Source of the DNA: [Clostridium] ultunense DSM 10521
Lineage (GTDB): Bacteria > Bacillota > Clostridia > Tissierellales > Tepidimicrobiaceae
DNA length: 45,403 nucleotides
Direction of reading: 5' to 3'
Assembly: GCF_000511955.1 (NCBI RefSeq)
Contig: NZ_AZSU01000006.1
Location: 138,373 to 183,775 of the forward strand
The notes under the pieces are model-generated. The model saw only the letters and a program-made list of their open reading frames with translations. It searched no databases and had not been told where the DNA came from. The position numbers and the translations under genes are program-made. This document shows, piece by piece, positions 24,858 to 33,330 of this stretch. Numbering within the stretch: the first letter of the stretch is position 1; each line of letters starts with the position of its first letter.

Positions 24858-24920
24858 ACTATTCGTACCATTTTTCCTACCATTCATACCATTTTAAACA
24901 AAACTTAGATTAAATATGAT
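24857..24920 (+). promoter_or_regulatory. Agr/LytTR box 3 and promoter of the 97-aa gene
   Basis: Repeats TACTATTCGTACCAT (24857) and TACCATTCATACCAT (24878) start 21 nt apart. A TATGAT -10 follows at 24915-24920, again 37 nt from the second repeat. The DNA between (TTTTAAACAAAACTTAG) matches boxes 1 and 2. It lies about 6 kb from the agr genes, across the dehydrogenase operon, and points to the small gene at 25045. Confidence 0.72.
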
Positions 24921-25044
24921 ATTGTAATAAATAATAAAAAAATTTTATATTCATATTTTTAAAATTTTAAATAAATCGTTACAAATCAGCTCCTAATTCT
25001 GTTATATATTTTGAAAGGCAAATAAGGAGACGAGGGAGAGGCCA

Positions 25045-25338
25045 ATGATATCGGATACTAGAAAATTGATAATTATTTATATAATTGTTCTAATAATTAC
25101 TTTGTGGATAAGTGGAATCGTGCCTAAACAAATAGGAAAGATTATTGCAATAAATTATGTTAAAAAAAATTATCCTGATAAGAATTTGGTTTTTTTAGCT
25201 ATTGATTATTCACCTATTCATGAGAGTTATTTTGTTTCATTTAAAGCTTTGGATGGTAGGGTATATAATTTCGAACTATATTCTAAGTATTTACCAGTAA
25301 ATGTTTGGTTTGACCCTTTTAACCTAATAGAAGGATAA
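25045..25338 (+). CDS. small membrane-anchored protein, probable agr target
   Basis: This 97-residue protein has one N-terminal hydrophobic helix (about residues 8-26, LIIIYIIVLIITLWISGIV) and a mostly polar extracytoplasmic part with aromatic-rich strands (YSPIHESYFVSFKALDGRVY, FDPFNLIEG). The general form resembles small YfjL/DUF3139-like proteins, but that is an impression only. The start follows GAGGGAGAGG. The gene has its own promoter region with LytTR box 3 and its own terminator, so it is a single-gene unit. It may be a peptide-responsive surface or immunity-type protein, which is conjecture. Confidence 0.65.
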   Translation: MISDTRKLIIIYIIVLIITLWISGIVPKQIGKIIAINYVKKNYPDKNLVFLAIDYSPIHESYFVSFKALDGRVYNFELYSKYLPVNVWFDPFNLIEG

Positions 25339-25341
25339 TAT

Positions 25342-25379
25342 AAGCTGCTCCAAAATTATATTTTGGAACAGCTTTTTAT
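25342..25379 (+). terminator. terminator after the 97-aa gene
   Basis: AAGCTGCTCCAAAA (25342-25355) pairs with TTTTGGAACAGCTT (25361-25374), with a single C-A mismatch, followed by a T-rich end. It separates the gene from moaA. Confidence 0.8.
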
Positions 25380-25440
25380 TATGATATAATGATGATAATA
25401 TTCTTTAAAAGTTTGTAAACCAAGGAAGAAGGTGGATGCT

Positions 25441-26397
25441 ATGAAGGATTCATTTGGGAGAGATATAACTTATTTACGTATATCCGTAACGGATTTATGT
25501 AATTTAAGGTGCAAATATTGTATGCCAGAAGAAGGAGTGACTAAAGTTCATCATAGAGATATATTGTCCATTGAAGAAATAGAAGAAATAGCAAAAGTTT
25601 TTGTGAGATTAGGAGTAAATAAGATAAGGCTTACTGGCGGAGAACCTTTATTACGATCTGGTATATTGGATATTGTTGAAAAAATTGGTAGACTAGAAGG
25701 ATTAAGGGATTTTGCTATGACTACCAATGGAATTTTATTAAAGAAATATGCTGAAGAATTAAAAATTAGAGGTCTAAAAAGGGTTAATATAAGTTTGGAT
25801 ACATTAGATGAAGATAAGTATAACAATATAACCAGAATTGGAAAGCTAAAAGATGTATTAGAAGGGATTGAAGTTGCAAGAGAGGTAGGGTTAACTCCTA
25901 TTAAAATCAATGCAGTTTTAGTAGGTGGATTTAACGATGATGAAATAGTAGATTTAGTAAAGTTAACGGAAAAGGAATATATAGACATAAGGTTTATTGA
26001 ATTAATGCCTATAGGAGAAGCCATAAAATATGAATCAAAATACTTCATATCAAATCAAATTGTTTTAAAAAAATTACCAGAATTAATTCCAGTAGAGAGA
26101 AAGGATATATCTTCTCCTGCAGTTTATTATAAATTACCTAATGCTAAGGGAAGGATTGGATTGATCAATCCAGTGTCCTGTAAGTTTTGTGAACACTGCA
26201 ATAGGGTTAGACTTACAGCACAAGGTAAATTGAAATTATGCCTTCATTCCAAGGATGAAATAGATTTAAAGGAAGCTTTAAGAAAAGGACAGGATATAGA
26301 GAAAATAATAATAGATGCTATAGGACAAAAACCAGAATCTCATCATTTGGAAGATGGAGAATATGTGTCTAAGAAAATGTACCAAATAGGAGGCTAA
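25441..26397 (+). CDS. moaA: GTP 3',8-cyclase MoaA
   Basis: This 318-residue radical SAM enzyme catalyses the first step of molybdopterin synthesis from GTP. The N-terminal cluster motif CNLRCKYC (about residues 21-28), the SAM-binding [10 protein letters not shown] and the C-terminal second-cluster motif [21 protein letters not shown] are all present. The ATG at 25441 is better spaced from GGTGG than the in-frame GTG at 25432. It starts the moaA-moaC-MOSC-MOSC-activator run. A TATAAT lies at 25385-25390 in the short upstream gap. Confidence 0.93.
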   Translation: MKDSFGRDITYLRISVTDLCNLRCKYCMPEEGVTKVHHRDILSIEEIEEIAKVFVRLGVNKIRLTGGEPLLRSGILDIVEKIGRLEGLRDFAMTTNGILLKKYAEELKIRGLKRVNISLDTLDEDKYNNITRIGKLKDVLEGIEVAREVGLTPIKINAVLVGGFNDDEIVDLVKLTEKEYIDIRFIELMPIGEAIKYESKYFISNQIVLKKLPELIPVERKDISSPAVYYKLPNAKGRIGLINPVSCKFCEHCNRVRLTAQGKLKLCLHSKDEIDLKEALRKGQDIEKIIIDAIGQKPESHHLEDGEYVSKKMYQIGG

Positions 26398-26398
26398 A

Positions 26399-26872
26399 AT
26401 GGATTTTACTCATTTCAATGAAGAAGGTAGAGCTCATATGGTGGAGGTAGGAAATAAAGAAGATACTAAAAGGGTAGCTAAAGCTTATGGAAGGATAAAG
26501 ATGAAAAGAGAGACCATACAGTTAATTAAAGATGGGTTGATAAAAAAAGGAGATGTATTATCCGTAGCTCAAATAGGAGGTATTATGGGTTCTAAGAGGA
26601 CTAGTGAACTTATTCCCATGTGCCATAATATCTTTATAACAGGATCCAATATCAGGTTTAATATACTAGAGGATGCCATAGAAATAGAATCAGAAGTAAA
26701 AACCATAGGTAAGACGGGAGTAGAAATGGAAGCCTTAACAGCTGCGTCAATAGCTGCCCTTACTATATATGATATGTGTAAAGCAGTGGATAAGGATATG
26801 ATTATTGAAGATATTAAACTATTAAAAAAGTCTGGTGGTAAATCTGGCGAATATATTAGGAAAGAGGATTAA
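26399..26872 (+). CDS. moaC: cyclic pyranopterin monophosphate synthase MoaC
   Basis: This is a 157-residue MoaC with the typical motifs [28 protein letters not shown] (active-site His) and [21 protein letters not shown], and the C-terminal KKSGGKSG lysines. It converts the MoaA product to cyclic pyranopterin monophosphate. Its ATG overlaps the end of the moaA coding region, within 1 nt of the stop, indicating tight coupling. Confidence 0.94.
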   Translation: MDFTHFNEEGRAHMVEVGNKEDTKRVAKAYGRIKMKRETIQLIKDGLIKKGDVLSVAQIGGIMGSKRTSELIPMCHNIFITGSNIRFNILEDAIEIESEVKTIGKTGVEMEALTAASIAALTIYDMCKAVDKDMIIEDIKLLKKSGGKSGEYIRKED

Positions 26873-26889
26873 TAGGAAGAGGTGTCTAT

Positions 26890-27330
26890 ATGAAAACAAT
26901 TGGTAAGGTAATTGATATAAATATATCTGAAAAGAAGGGTGTAGTTAAAAAACCTGTAGAACAAGGAGTTTTTATTGAAGATTATGGGTTGGAAGGAGAT
27001 GCCCACGCAGGAAAATGGCATAGACAAGTTAGTTTACTTGGAATAGAAAGCTTTAAGAAGGTAGAAGAGTTGGGCATAGAGGGTTTGAACCATGGAGATT
27101 TTGCCGAAAACATAACTACAGAAGGAATAATATTATATGAACTTCCCATTGGGACTAGACTTAGAATAGGTGAAACTATTCAAGAGGTAACCCAAATAGG
27201 AAAAGAGTGTCACGTAGGTTGTGCTATTTCAAAAAAAGTGGGAAAATGTATAATGCCTAAAGAAGGCATATTTACAAGAGTAATAAAAGGCGGAGTAGTT
27301 AAACCAGGAGATAGTATAGAGGTGCTTTAG
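26890..27330 (+). CDS. MOSC-domain protein, copy 1
   Basis: This 146-residue MOSC (Mo cofactor sulfurase C-terminal-like) protein has the conserved LEGDAHAGKWHRQVSLLG, GDFAENITTEG, and cysteines in KECHVGC near residues 111-116. MOSC domains bind molybdopterin or transfer sulfur. The placement just after moaAC supports a role in cofactor sulfuration or delivery. The next gene is a diverged paralog joined without spacing, so the two may act as a pair. Confidence 0.85.
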   Translation: MKTIGKVIDINISEKKGVVKKPVEQGVFIEDYGLEGDAHAGKWHRQVSLLGIESFKKVEELGIEGLNHGDFAENITTEGIILYELPIGTRLRIGETIQEVTQIGKECHVGCAISKKVGKCIMPKEGIFTRVIKGGVVKPGDSIEVL

Positions 27331-27789
27331 ATGAAGGTAAAATCTCTATTTATAAAGAGGGAAAAAGATGGGAACATTGAAAGGATTGAAGAAGGTTTCT
27401 TTAAAAGAGAAAAAGGCTTAGTTGGAGATATTAATGGAATAGGTGGAGATAGACAAGTTTCTATTGCTACTGATAAAGTGAGAAAATATATAGAAGAAGG
27501 GAAATCCAAAGGGATTTGTGTAAAAAGGTTTTATGAGAATATAACAATTGAAGGATTAAATATAGAAGAACTTTCTATAGGCCAAAAGGTTATTATAGGT
27601 GAAACCATACAAGAAATAACTCATATGGGGAAAAGGTGCTTTCCTGAGTGTAATCTATTTATTTCAAATAATCCATGTCCCTTGTTTAAGGAAGTATTAT
27701 TTACTAGAGTATTAAAAGATGGAATTGTAAAAGTAGGAGATAAAGTGGGTATAATGAATTATAACAACACAGATGATGGAGTTAGGTGA
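27331..27789 (+). CDS. MOSC-domain protein, copy 2
   Basis: This is a 152-residue MOSC paralog of the preceding protein. It keeps GDINGIGGDRQVSI, RFYENITIEGLNIEEL and Cys residues in KRCFPEC, followed by an extra Cys in NPCPLF. Its ATG directly follows the stop of copy 1 and its end overlaps the activator gene region, so it is part of the same operon. Sequence divergence between the copies suggests different substrates, for example Mo and W forms; that is inference. Confidence 0.82.
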   Translation: MKVKSLFIKREKDGNIERIEEGFFKREKGLVGDINGIGGDRQVSIATDKVRKYIEEGKSKGICVKRFYENITIEGLNIEELSIGQKVIIGETIQEITHMGKRCFPECNLFISNNPCPLFKEVLFTRVLKDGIVKVGDKVGIMNYNNTDDGVR

Positions 27790-27794
27790 TAAAC

Positions 27795-29141
27795 ATGGAT
27801 TATAAAGAATATGTGAATAATATTTTAAAAAATATACCTTTAGGAATTGCTATTACAGGTATAGATGGATATGTTAAAAATGCAAACGATCAATTATTAA
27901 ATATGTTTGGTTATAAATTAGCAGAAGTAATGGGAAACCCCATATCCAACTTGTTTAAATATCCAGATAGGGTAGAAAAACTGTTGCAGAAAGGGAGAAG
28001 TATAATAGAAGAAGAAGTATATGTTAAGGCAAGGACGAATAAGATTAGGTTTAACGTATCAGCATATCCTATTCATGGGATTGATAATGAAAAAGTTGAT
28101 ATAATATATATTTTTAACGAAATAAAAAGGGAAAGAAAATTAGCTAACAAGATAATAGACAATAAAGCAATTTATACTTTCGATAAAATTATATCTCAAG
28201 ACAAAAGTTTCAATAGATTAATCTATTTTGCTAAAGAGATAGCAGATTCAAAATCTACTATACTTATTACAGGAGAATCAGGTACTGGGAAAGAAGTATT
28301 TGCACAATCCATACACAATTATAGTAATAGAAGAGATAAACCTTTCGTCGCTATCAATAGCGGTGCTATTCCTAAAAGTTTAATTGAATCTGAATTATTT
28401 GGATATGAAGAAGGGGCTTTTACTGGTGCAAAGAAGGAAGGTAGGCCTGGAAAGTTTGAAATAGCCCATGGAGGAACTATATTTTTAGATGAAATAGGAG
28501 AGATGCCTTATGATATGCAGACTAGACTTTTAAGAGTAATTGAAGAAGGTGTAGTTTCCAGAATAGGTGGACTAGAGCAAAAAGTTGTTGATGTAAGGAT
28601 AATAGCAGCTAGTAATAAAGATTTAAAAGAAGAAGTGGAAAAGGGTAATTTTAGAAAGGATTTATTCTATAGATTAAATGTATTACCTATAAGGATTCCA
28701 CCTTTAAGGAGAAGAAAAGAAGATATTCCCTTATTAATAGATTATTTTATGGAGAGAATTTCTAATAGGCTAAACAAGAAAAAGATTCTCATATCTGAGG
28801 AAAAATTAGATAAACTAATGGACTATGACTGGCCAGGTAATGTTAGGGAATTAGAAAATTTTATTGAGTTGTCAATAAACTTAGGTTATATAGCAAATGG
28901 AGAAGAGGATGAAGATGGGCTACAATTAAAGGGGCTAAAGGAATATAAATATGAAAATCTAATGTTAGATTATATGGAAAAAAAACATATAATAAAGGTA
29001 TTGAAAATTTTTTCTTGCAATATTACAAAATCAGCAGAGGCCCTTGGTATTGGTAGGAATACCCTTTATAGGAAGATGGATAAATATGGGATAGATTGCT
29101 CCGATTTTGAACAGTGGTCTGTTATGGAACAAAACAAATAA
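27795..29141 (+). CDS. sigma54-dependent transcriptional activator with PAS domain
   Basis: This 448-residue enhancer-binding protein has an N-terminal PAS domain (about 1-110), an AAA+ domain with Walker A GESGTGKE (about residue 160), the sigma54-contacting GAFTGA loop, Walker B DEIGEM and VPNL-region LPIRIPPLRRR, and a Fis-type helix-turn-helix at the end (NITKSAEALGIGRNTLYRKM). ATG 27795 is chosen over the in-frame GTG 27786 by ribosome-binding-site spacing. It sits just upstream of a -24/-12 promoter in front of the aldehyde oxidoreductase gene, its likely target. The PAS ligand is unknown; redox, cofactor or aldehyde signals are possible. Confidence 0.9.
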   Translation: MDYKEYVNNILKNIPLGIAITGIDGYVKNANDQLLNMFGYKLAEVMGNPISNLFKYPDRVEKLLQKGRSIIEEEVYVKARTNKIRFNVSAYPIHGIDNEKVDIIYIFNEIKRERKLANKIIDNKAIYTFDKIISQDKSFNRLIYFAKEIADSKSTILITGESGTGKEVFAQSIHNYSNRRDKPFVAINSGAIPKSLIESELFGYEEGAFTGAKKEGRPGKFEIAHGGTIFLDEIGEMPYDMQTRLLRVIEEGVVSRIGGLEQKVVDVRIIAASNKDLKEEVEKGNFRKDLFYRLNVLPIRIPPLRRRKEDIPLLIDYFMERISNRLNKKKILISEEKLDKLMDYDWPGNVRELENFIELSINLGYIANGEEDEDGLQLKGLKEYKYENLMLDYMEKKHIIKVLKIFSCNITKSAEALGIGRNTLYRKMDKYGIDCSDFEQWSVMEQNK

Positions 29142-29165
29142 ATATATTTGCTCTATTATGGAACA
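29122..29165 (+). promoter_or_regulatory. candidate upstream activator sites for the sigma54 activator
   Basis: The 10-mer TTATGGAACA occurs at 29122-29131 and again at 29156-29165, 34 nt apart, about three helical turns. The first copy also lies in inverted-repeat context (TGTTATGGAACA). Direct or palindromic repeats 50-110 nt upstream of a -24/-12 promoter are usual for enhancer-binding proteins. The first site overlaps the end of the activator gene itself. Confidence 0.4.
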
Positions 29166-29174
29166 TTTATTATT

Positions 29175-29216
29175 AAAGCCTTGATATAAGCTTGATATCA
29201 AGGCTTTTAATTTTTT
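29175..29216 (+). terminator. terminator of the activator gene
   Basis: AAAGCCTTGATAT (29175-29187) pairs perfectly with its complement (29195-29207) around a 7-nt loop, followed by TAATTTTTT. It ends the moaA-to-activator transcript and lies between the candidate activator sites and the -24/-12 promoter. Confidence 0.8.
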
Positions 29217-29231
29217 GGCATAACTTATGCA
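29215..29231 (+). promoter_or_regulatory. sigma54 (-24/-12) promoter of the aldehyde oxidoreductase gene
   Basis: TTGGCATAACTTATGCA keeps the invariant GG and GC, spaced exactly as in the TGGCAC-N5-TTGCA consensus. It is about 85 nt upstream of the oxidoreductase ATG and directly downstream of a sigma54 activator gene. No other window gene shows such a match. A sigma-A promoter with good -35/-10 is absent here. Confidence 0.8.
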
Positions 29232-29315
29232 TTATCTATATTGCGTAGGCAAAGAGTTAACGCTGATAAGTAAAATTATTTTAAGTTCTTATAAATTAAT
29301 AGGGAGGTATGAAAT

Positions 29316-31148
29316 ATGAGTGGATATATGGGGAAGATATTAAGAGTAAATCTAACGGATAGGACTGTGAAAGTAGAACCATTAGATTTAAAAGTAGCAC
29401 AGAAGTATCTAGGATCTAGAGGTCTTGGGGTAAAAATTATGGTGGATGAAGTTCCGGCTAATGTAGACCCCTTTAGTGAAGAAAACAAGATTATAATAGC
29501 AACTGGAGCTTTAACTGGAGCACCTGTTCCTACTAGTGGAAGGTATATGGTTATAAGTAAATCACCTTTAACAGGAACTATTGCTATAGCTAATTCTGGT
29601 GGATATTGGGGGCCTAAATTTAAAGCCACAGGTCATGATGCCATAATATTCGAGGGTAAGGCTGATAAACCAGTATATCTATATATTGAGGATGATAAGA
29701 TAGAAATAAGAGACGCTTCCCATATATGGGGTAAAACCGTATCAGAAGCTACAGAAATTATTAAAGGAGACCATGAGGGGGTTAATGTATTATCTATAGG
29801 TCCTGCAGGAGAAAATTTATCTTTAATGGCGTCTATAATGAACGATTTAGATAGAGCTGCTGGTCGTGGTGGAATAGGTGCAGTAATGGGTTCTAAAAAC
29901 TTAAAAGCAGTTGTAGTAAGGGGAAGCAAAAAAGTTTCTTTATTTGATGAAGAAAGGGTTAAGAAAGTTTCATCGGAAAAGATTAGAATATTAAGGGAAG
30001 ATCCAGTAGCAGGAGGAGGGCTTCCATCCTATGGTAGTGCTGTTTTAGTAAATATAATTAATGAATCTGGAGTATTGCCAGTAAGGAACTTCCAGAAGTC
30101 CTATACAGATAATGCAGACTTAATATCTGGAGAGACTATGACTGAAAAACATTTAGTAAAAAAACAGGCTTGTTTCAGATGTCCTATTGCTTGTGGTAGA
30201 GTAGTTAAACTAGCCGATGGCTCAGTAGTTGGAGGACCTGAATACGAAACTGTATGGTCCTATGGTGCAGACTGTGATGTATATGATTATGATGCTATAA
30301 ATGAAGCCAATATGCTTTGTAATGACTATGGTTTAGATACTATCTCGGCAGGTGCAACCATAGCTGCAGCCATGGAACTTTATGAAAAAGGGTATATAAA
30401 AGATGAAGATATAGAAAAAGATGGTTTAAGTTTAAATTGGGGAGATGCAAAAGCTATAGTAGGATGGACCAAGAAGATGGCATTAAGAGAAGGATTTGGA
30501 GATAAATTAACTGACGGTTCCTATAGATTGGCGGAATCCTATGGGGTACCAGAATTATCTATGTCAGTTAAAAAACAAGAATTACCTGCTTATGACCCAA
30601 GGGGAGTTCAAGGGCATGGTATTACCTATGCAGTGAATAATAGGGGAGGATGTCATATAAAAGGATATATGATAAGTCCTGAAATACTAGGTTATCCAGA
30701 AAAATTAGATAGATTATCCTTAGAAGGAAAAGCAGCTTATGCTAAGGTGTTCCATGATTTAACTGCTGTAATAGATTCTATAGGTCTATGTGTATTTAGT
30801 ACCTTTGGTTTAGGGTTACCTGATTATGTAGATATGTATAACGCAGTATGTGGAGATATATATGATGACGACTCTTTATTAGAAGCTGGAGAAAGGGTAT
30901 GGAATTTAGAAAAATTATTTAATCTAAGGGAAGGAATAGACAGTTCCCATGATACTTTACCAAAGAGATTGTTGGAAGAACCTGTAGTAAATGGACCTAC
31001 AGAAGGACATATACATCATCTTGATAAATTACTTCCAGAATACTATGAGGTAAGAGGTTGGGATGAGAAAGGAATACCAACAGAAGAAACATTAGAGAGA
31101 TTAGGTCTTGAAGAGTATAAGAAGTATTTGGGTTTAGCTAGTAAGTAA
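29316..31148 (+). CDS. aor: tungsten aldehyde:ferredoxin oxidoreductase
   Basis: This 610-residue AOR-family enzyme has the N-terminal MGKILRVNLTDRTVKVE start, cofactor-binding SGRYMVISKSPLTG and NSGGYWGPKFKATGHDAI, DRAAGRGGIGAVMGSKNLKAV, a [4Fe-4S] cluster from Cys286-x2-Cys289-x3-Cys293 and Cys492 (IGLCVFS), and the C-terminal pterin region. AOR oxidises aldehydes to acids, or reduces acids at low potential, using ferredoxin and tungstopterin. The sigma54 promoter and adjacent MoaD-like gene are common companions. It needs the W uptake and cofactor genes found elsewhere in the window. Confidence 0.93.
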   Translation: MSGYMGKILRVNLTDRTVKVEPLDLKVAQKYLGSRGLGVKIMVDEVPANVDPFSEENKIIIATGALTGAPVPTSGRYMVISKSPLTGTIAIANSGGYWGPKFKATGHDAIIFEGKADKPVYLYIEDDKIEIRDASHIWGKTVSEATEIIKGDHEGVNVLSIGPAGENLSLMASIMNDLDRAAGRGGIGAVMGSKNLKAVVVRGSKKVSLFDEERVKKVSSEKIRILREDPVAGGGLPSYGSAVLVNIINESGVLPVRNFQKSYTDNADLISGETMTEKHLVKKQACFRCPIACGRVVKLADGSVVGGPEYETVWSYGADCDVYDYDAINEANMLCNDYGLDTISAGATIAAAMELYEKGYIKDEDIEKDGLSLNWGDAKAIVGWTKKMALREGFGDKLTDGSYRLAESYGVPELSMSVKKQELPAYDPRGVQGHGITYAVNNRGGCHIKGYMISPEILGYPEKLDRLSLEGKAAYAKVFHDLTAVIDSIGLCVFSTFGLGLPDYVDMYNAVCGDIYDDDSLLEAGERVWNLEKLFNLREGIDSSHDTLPKRLLEEPVVNGPTEGHIHHLDKLLPEYYEVRGWDEKGIPTEETLERLGLEEYKKYLGLASK

Positions 31149-31149
31149 T

Positions 31150-31178
31150 AAAAAGCTCCTTTGGGGGCTTTTTATTTT
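31150..31178 (+). terminator. terminator of the aldehyde oxidoreductase gene
   Basis: AAAAAGCTCC (31150-31159) pairs with GGGGCTTTTT (31164-31173), with one G-U pair and a 4-nt loop, followed by ATTTTG. It separates AOR from the MoaD-like gene, which has its own promoter. Confidence 0.75.
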
Positions 31179-31179
31179 G

Positions 31180-31208
31180 TTGATAGGTTTCAGCTACTAC
31201 TATATAAT
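31180..31208 (+). promoter_or_regulatory. sigma-A promoter of the MoaD-like gene
   Basis: TTGATA (31180-31185), a 17-nt spacer and a perfect TATAAT (31203-31208) lie 20 nt before GTG 31229. Constitutive expression of the sulfur carrier is therefore likely even when AOR is off. Confidence 0.6.
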
Positions 31209-31228
31209 AATATCGAGGAGGTGTTGTA

Positions 31229-31456
31229 GTGATTAAGGTTGAAGTTAGGTTATTTGCCTATTTTAGAGAAGGAAGATGGAAAAAGAAGACTTTAGAATTT
31301 GAAGAAGGGACTACTCTTTCTGATATTGTTAAATATTTGAATATAGATGAAGAAGAAGTAAGTATACTTTTACTCAATGGGATAGATGGGCCTGCTAGTC
31401 GTGAACCTAAAGATGGAGATATTGTATCACTATTTCCACCTGTAGGAGGTGGCTAA
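31229..31456 (+). CDS. MoaD/ThiS-family sulfur-carrier protein
   Basis: This 75-residue ubiquitin-like protein starts at GTG 31229 after GAGGAGGTG. It has the beta-grasp pattern and ends in PPVGGG. The C-terminal di-glycine is where MoaD-type proteins carry thiocarboxylate sulfur for molybdopterin synthase. Such small proteins are often found beside AOR genes. I see no MoaE partner in the window, so it could serve molybdopterin synthase encoded elsewhere or be AOR-dedicated. Confidence 0.85.
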   Translation: MIKVEVRLFAYFREGRWKKKTLEFEEGTTLSDIVKYLNIDEEEVSILLLNGIDGPASREPKDGDIVSLFPPVGGG

Positions 31457-31472
31457 AATATTCACCTTTATC

Positions 31473-31498
31473 AAAGATTGCTTAGGCAATCTTTTTTT
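31473..31498 (+). terminator. terminator of the MoaD-like gene
   Basis: AAAGATTGC (31473-31481) pairs with GCAATCTTT (31486-31494) around TTAG, followed by TTTT. A strong intrinsic terminator. Confidence 0.88.
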
Positions 31499-31587
31499 AT
31501 ATAAAATATAATTGATCTAATTATACTTCGAGGGTCTAAACAATATGATATAATAAAGTATAATAAATAGTTATTGAGGAGAAGTCT

Positions 31588-33330
31588 ATGAATCTTAACT
31601 ATCTAAAAAAATATATTAATAGGTATAAAAAAGAATATTTTATAGCCGTTGCATTTATAGTCCTTGAAACTATAGTAGATGTAGTTAATCCTACCATTAT
31701 GTCAATGATAATCGATAAAGGGGTAAAGAATAAAGATATGGATTATATCTTGAAATTAGGAGGATTAATGATTGCCATTACCTTTATAGGGGCTATATTT
31801 GCAATCATTAGGAATATAGTTTCGTCTAAAGTATCCCAGAGTTTTGGTGCTGATTTACGGGAAGATTTATATACAAAGATACAGGGCTTTTCCTTTGATA
31901 ATATAGATAAATTTCAAGATGCCTCTTTGATTACAAGGCTTACCAATGATGTAAATCAGGTACAAAATTTTTCTCATGCCATGATGAGAATCTTTGTTAA
32001 ATCTCCTGTTCGCCTAATTGGGGCTATAATAATGGCATTTTTATTGGATTTCAATATGGGCCTTATATTAATAGGCACCATTCCAGTGGCTGGATTAATT
32101 ATATTTTTAAATTTTAAAATATCCTACCCCATATTTAAGAAAATGCAAATTGCCCTAGACAAGGTTAATGGAGTTATGAGGGAGTACTTGGCAGGTATTA
32201 GAGTGGTAAAGGCATTTAATAGATTTAATTATGAAAAACGTCGTTTTAAAGATGTAAATGATAATTTAAAGGAAAGGACCCTTAAAGGTATGAGAACAGT
32301 AGCAGTTTTTAATCCTTTAGTTGGGTTAATAGTAGATATAGGTATTGTGATTATCTTATGGGTTGGAGGAATTAGAGTAAACAATGGTAATCTAGAAGTT
32401 GGAAAGGTTATGGCTTTTATCAATTATATGTTATTGGTACACTTTTCACTTAGAATGATGACAAGAGTGTTAAATATGTTTATAAGGGCTAAAGCGTCAG
32501 CAGAAAGGGTGGGGGAGATATTTATAGAAGAGAATATTATATTGGAAAGAAGAAAGCCTGTTTCTATAAATAAAGCTAAGGGACAGATTGAATTTGAACA
32601 TGTTTACTTTAAATATTATTCAAACAGTAAATATGTATTGGAAGATATAAACTTTTCCATTAATCCTGGGAAAACATTAGCTATAATTGGCTCCACCGGA
32701 TCTGGAAAGACCTCCTTAGTTAATTTAATACCTCGATTTTACGATGCAGATAGAGGAAAAGTAAAAGTAGATGGCATAGATGTAAAAAAAATTGATATTA
32801 GTCAATTAAGACAAAATATTGGCATGGTAATTCAAAAGCCCCTATTATTTACTGGTAGTATAATGGATAATATAAAATGGGGATGTGAAGAAGCCACTTA
32901 TGAGGATGTGGTAAGGGTTTCTAAGATTGCAAAGGCTCACGATTTTATAATCTCTTTTAATGAAGGATATAATACATATCTAGGTCAAGGAGGAGTAAAT
33001 TTATCAGGTGGTCAAAAACAGAGGATATCAATAGCTCGGGCTCTAATAAGAAATCCTTCCATATTAATTTTAGATGATAGTACCTCAGCAGTAGATATGA
33101 TAACAGAAAAGAAAATTAGACAAGGATTAAATGAAAATTTAAGAAATACTACAACCATATTAATTGCTCAAAGAATAACATCGGTAATGGATGCAGATAA
33201 AATAATTGTTATGGATAACGGTAGAATAGTAGGATTAGGAACCCATGGAGAACTTATAGGTGGTTGTCAAGTATATAAGGATATTTATCATTCACAGATT
33301 GGAAAGGGGGCTGTTGACATTGGACCCTAG
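31588..33330 (+). CDS. heterodimeric ABC exporter subunit A1 (degenerate Walker B)
   Basis: This 580-residue half-transporter has six transmembrane helices in residues about 15-300, then an ABC domain with Walker A GSTGSGKTS near 369, a canonical LSGGQKQR signature and Walker B ILILDDSTSAVD. The catalytic Glu after Walker B is replaced by Asp, so its ATP site is the degenerate one. The next gene overlaps by 17 nt and carries the canonical Glu, the usual asymmetry of BmrCD/TM287-288-type multidrug exporters. Substrate unknown. Confidence 0.9.
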   Translation: MNLNYLKKYINRYKKEYFIAVAFIVLETIVDVVNPTIMSMIIDKGVKNKDMDYILKLGGLMIAITFIGAIFAIIRNIVSSKVSQSFGADLREDLYTKIQGFSFDNIDKFQDASLITRLTNDVNQVQNFSHAMMRIFVKSPVRLIGAIIMAFLLDFNMGLILIGTIPVAGLIIFLNFKISYPIFKKMQIALDKVNGVMREYLAGIRVVKAFNRFNYEKRRFKDVNDNLKERTLKGMRTVAVFNPLVGLIVDIGIVIILWVGGIRVNNGNLEVGKVMAFINYMLLVHFSLRMMTRVLNMFIRAKASAERVGEIFIEENIILERRKPVSINKAKGQIEFEHVYFKYYSNSKYVLEDINFSINPGKTLAIIGSTGSGKTSLVNLIPRFYDADRGKVKVDGIDVKKIDISQLRQNIGMVIQKPLLFTGSIMDNIKWGCEEATYEDVVRVSKIAKAHDFIISFNEGYNTYLGQGGVNLSGGQKQRISIARALIRNPSILILDDSTSAVDMITEKKIRQGLNENLRNTTTILIAQRITSVMDADKIIVMDNGRIVGLGTHGELIGGCQVYKDIYHSQIGKGAVDIGP

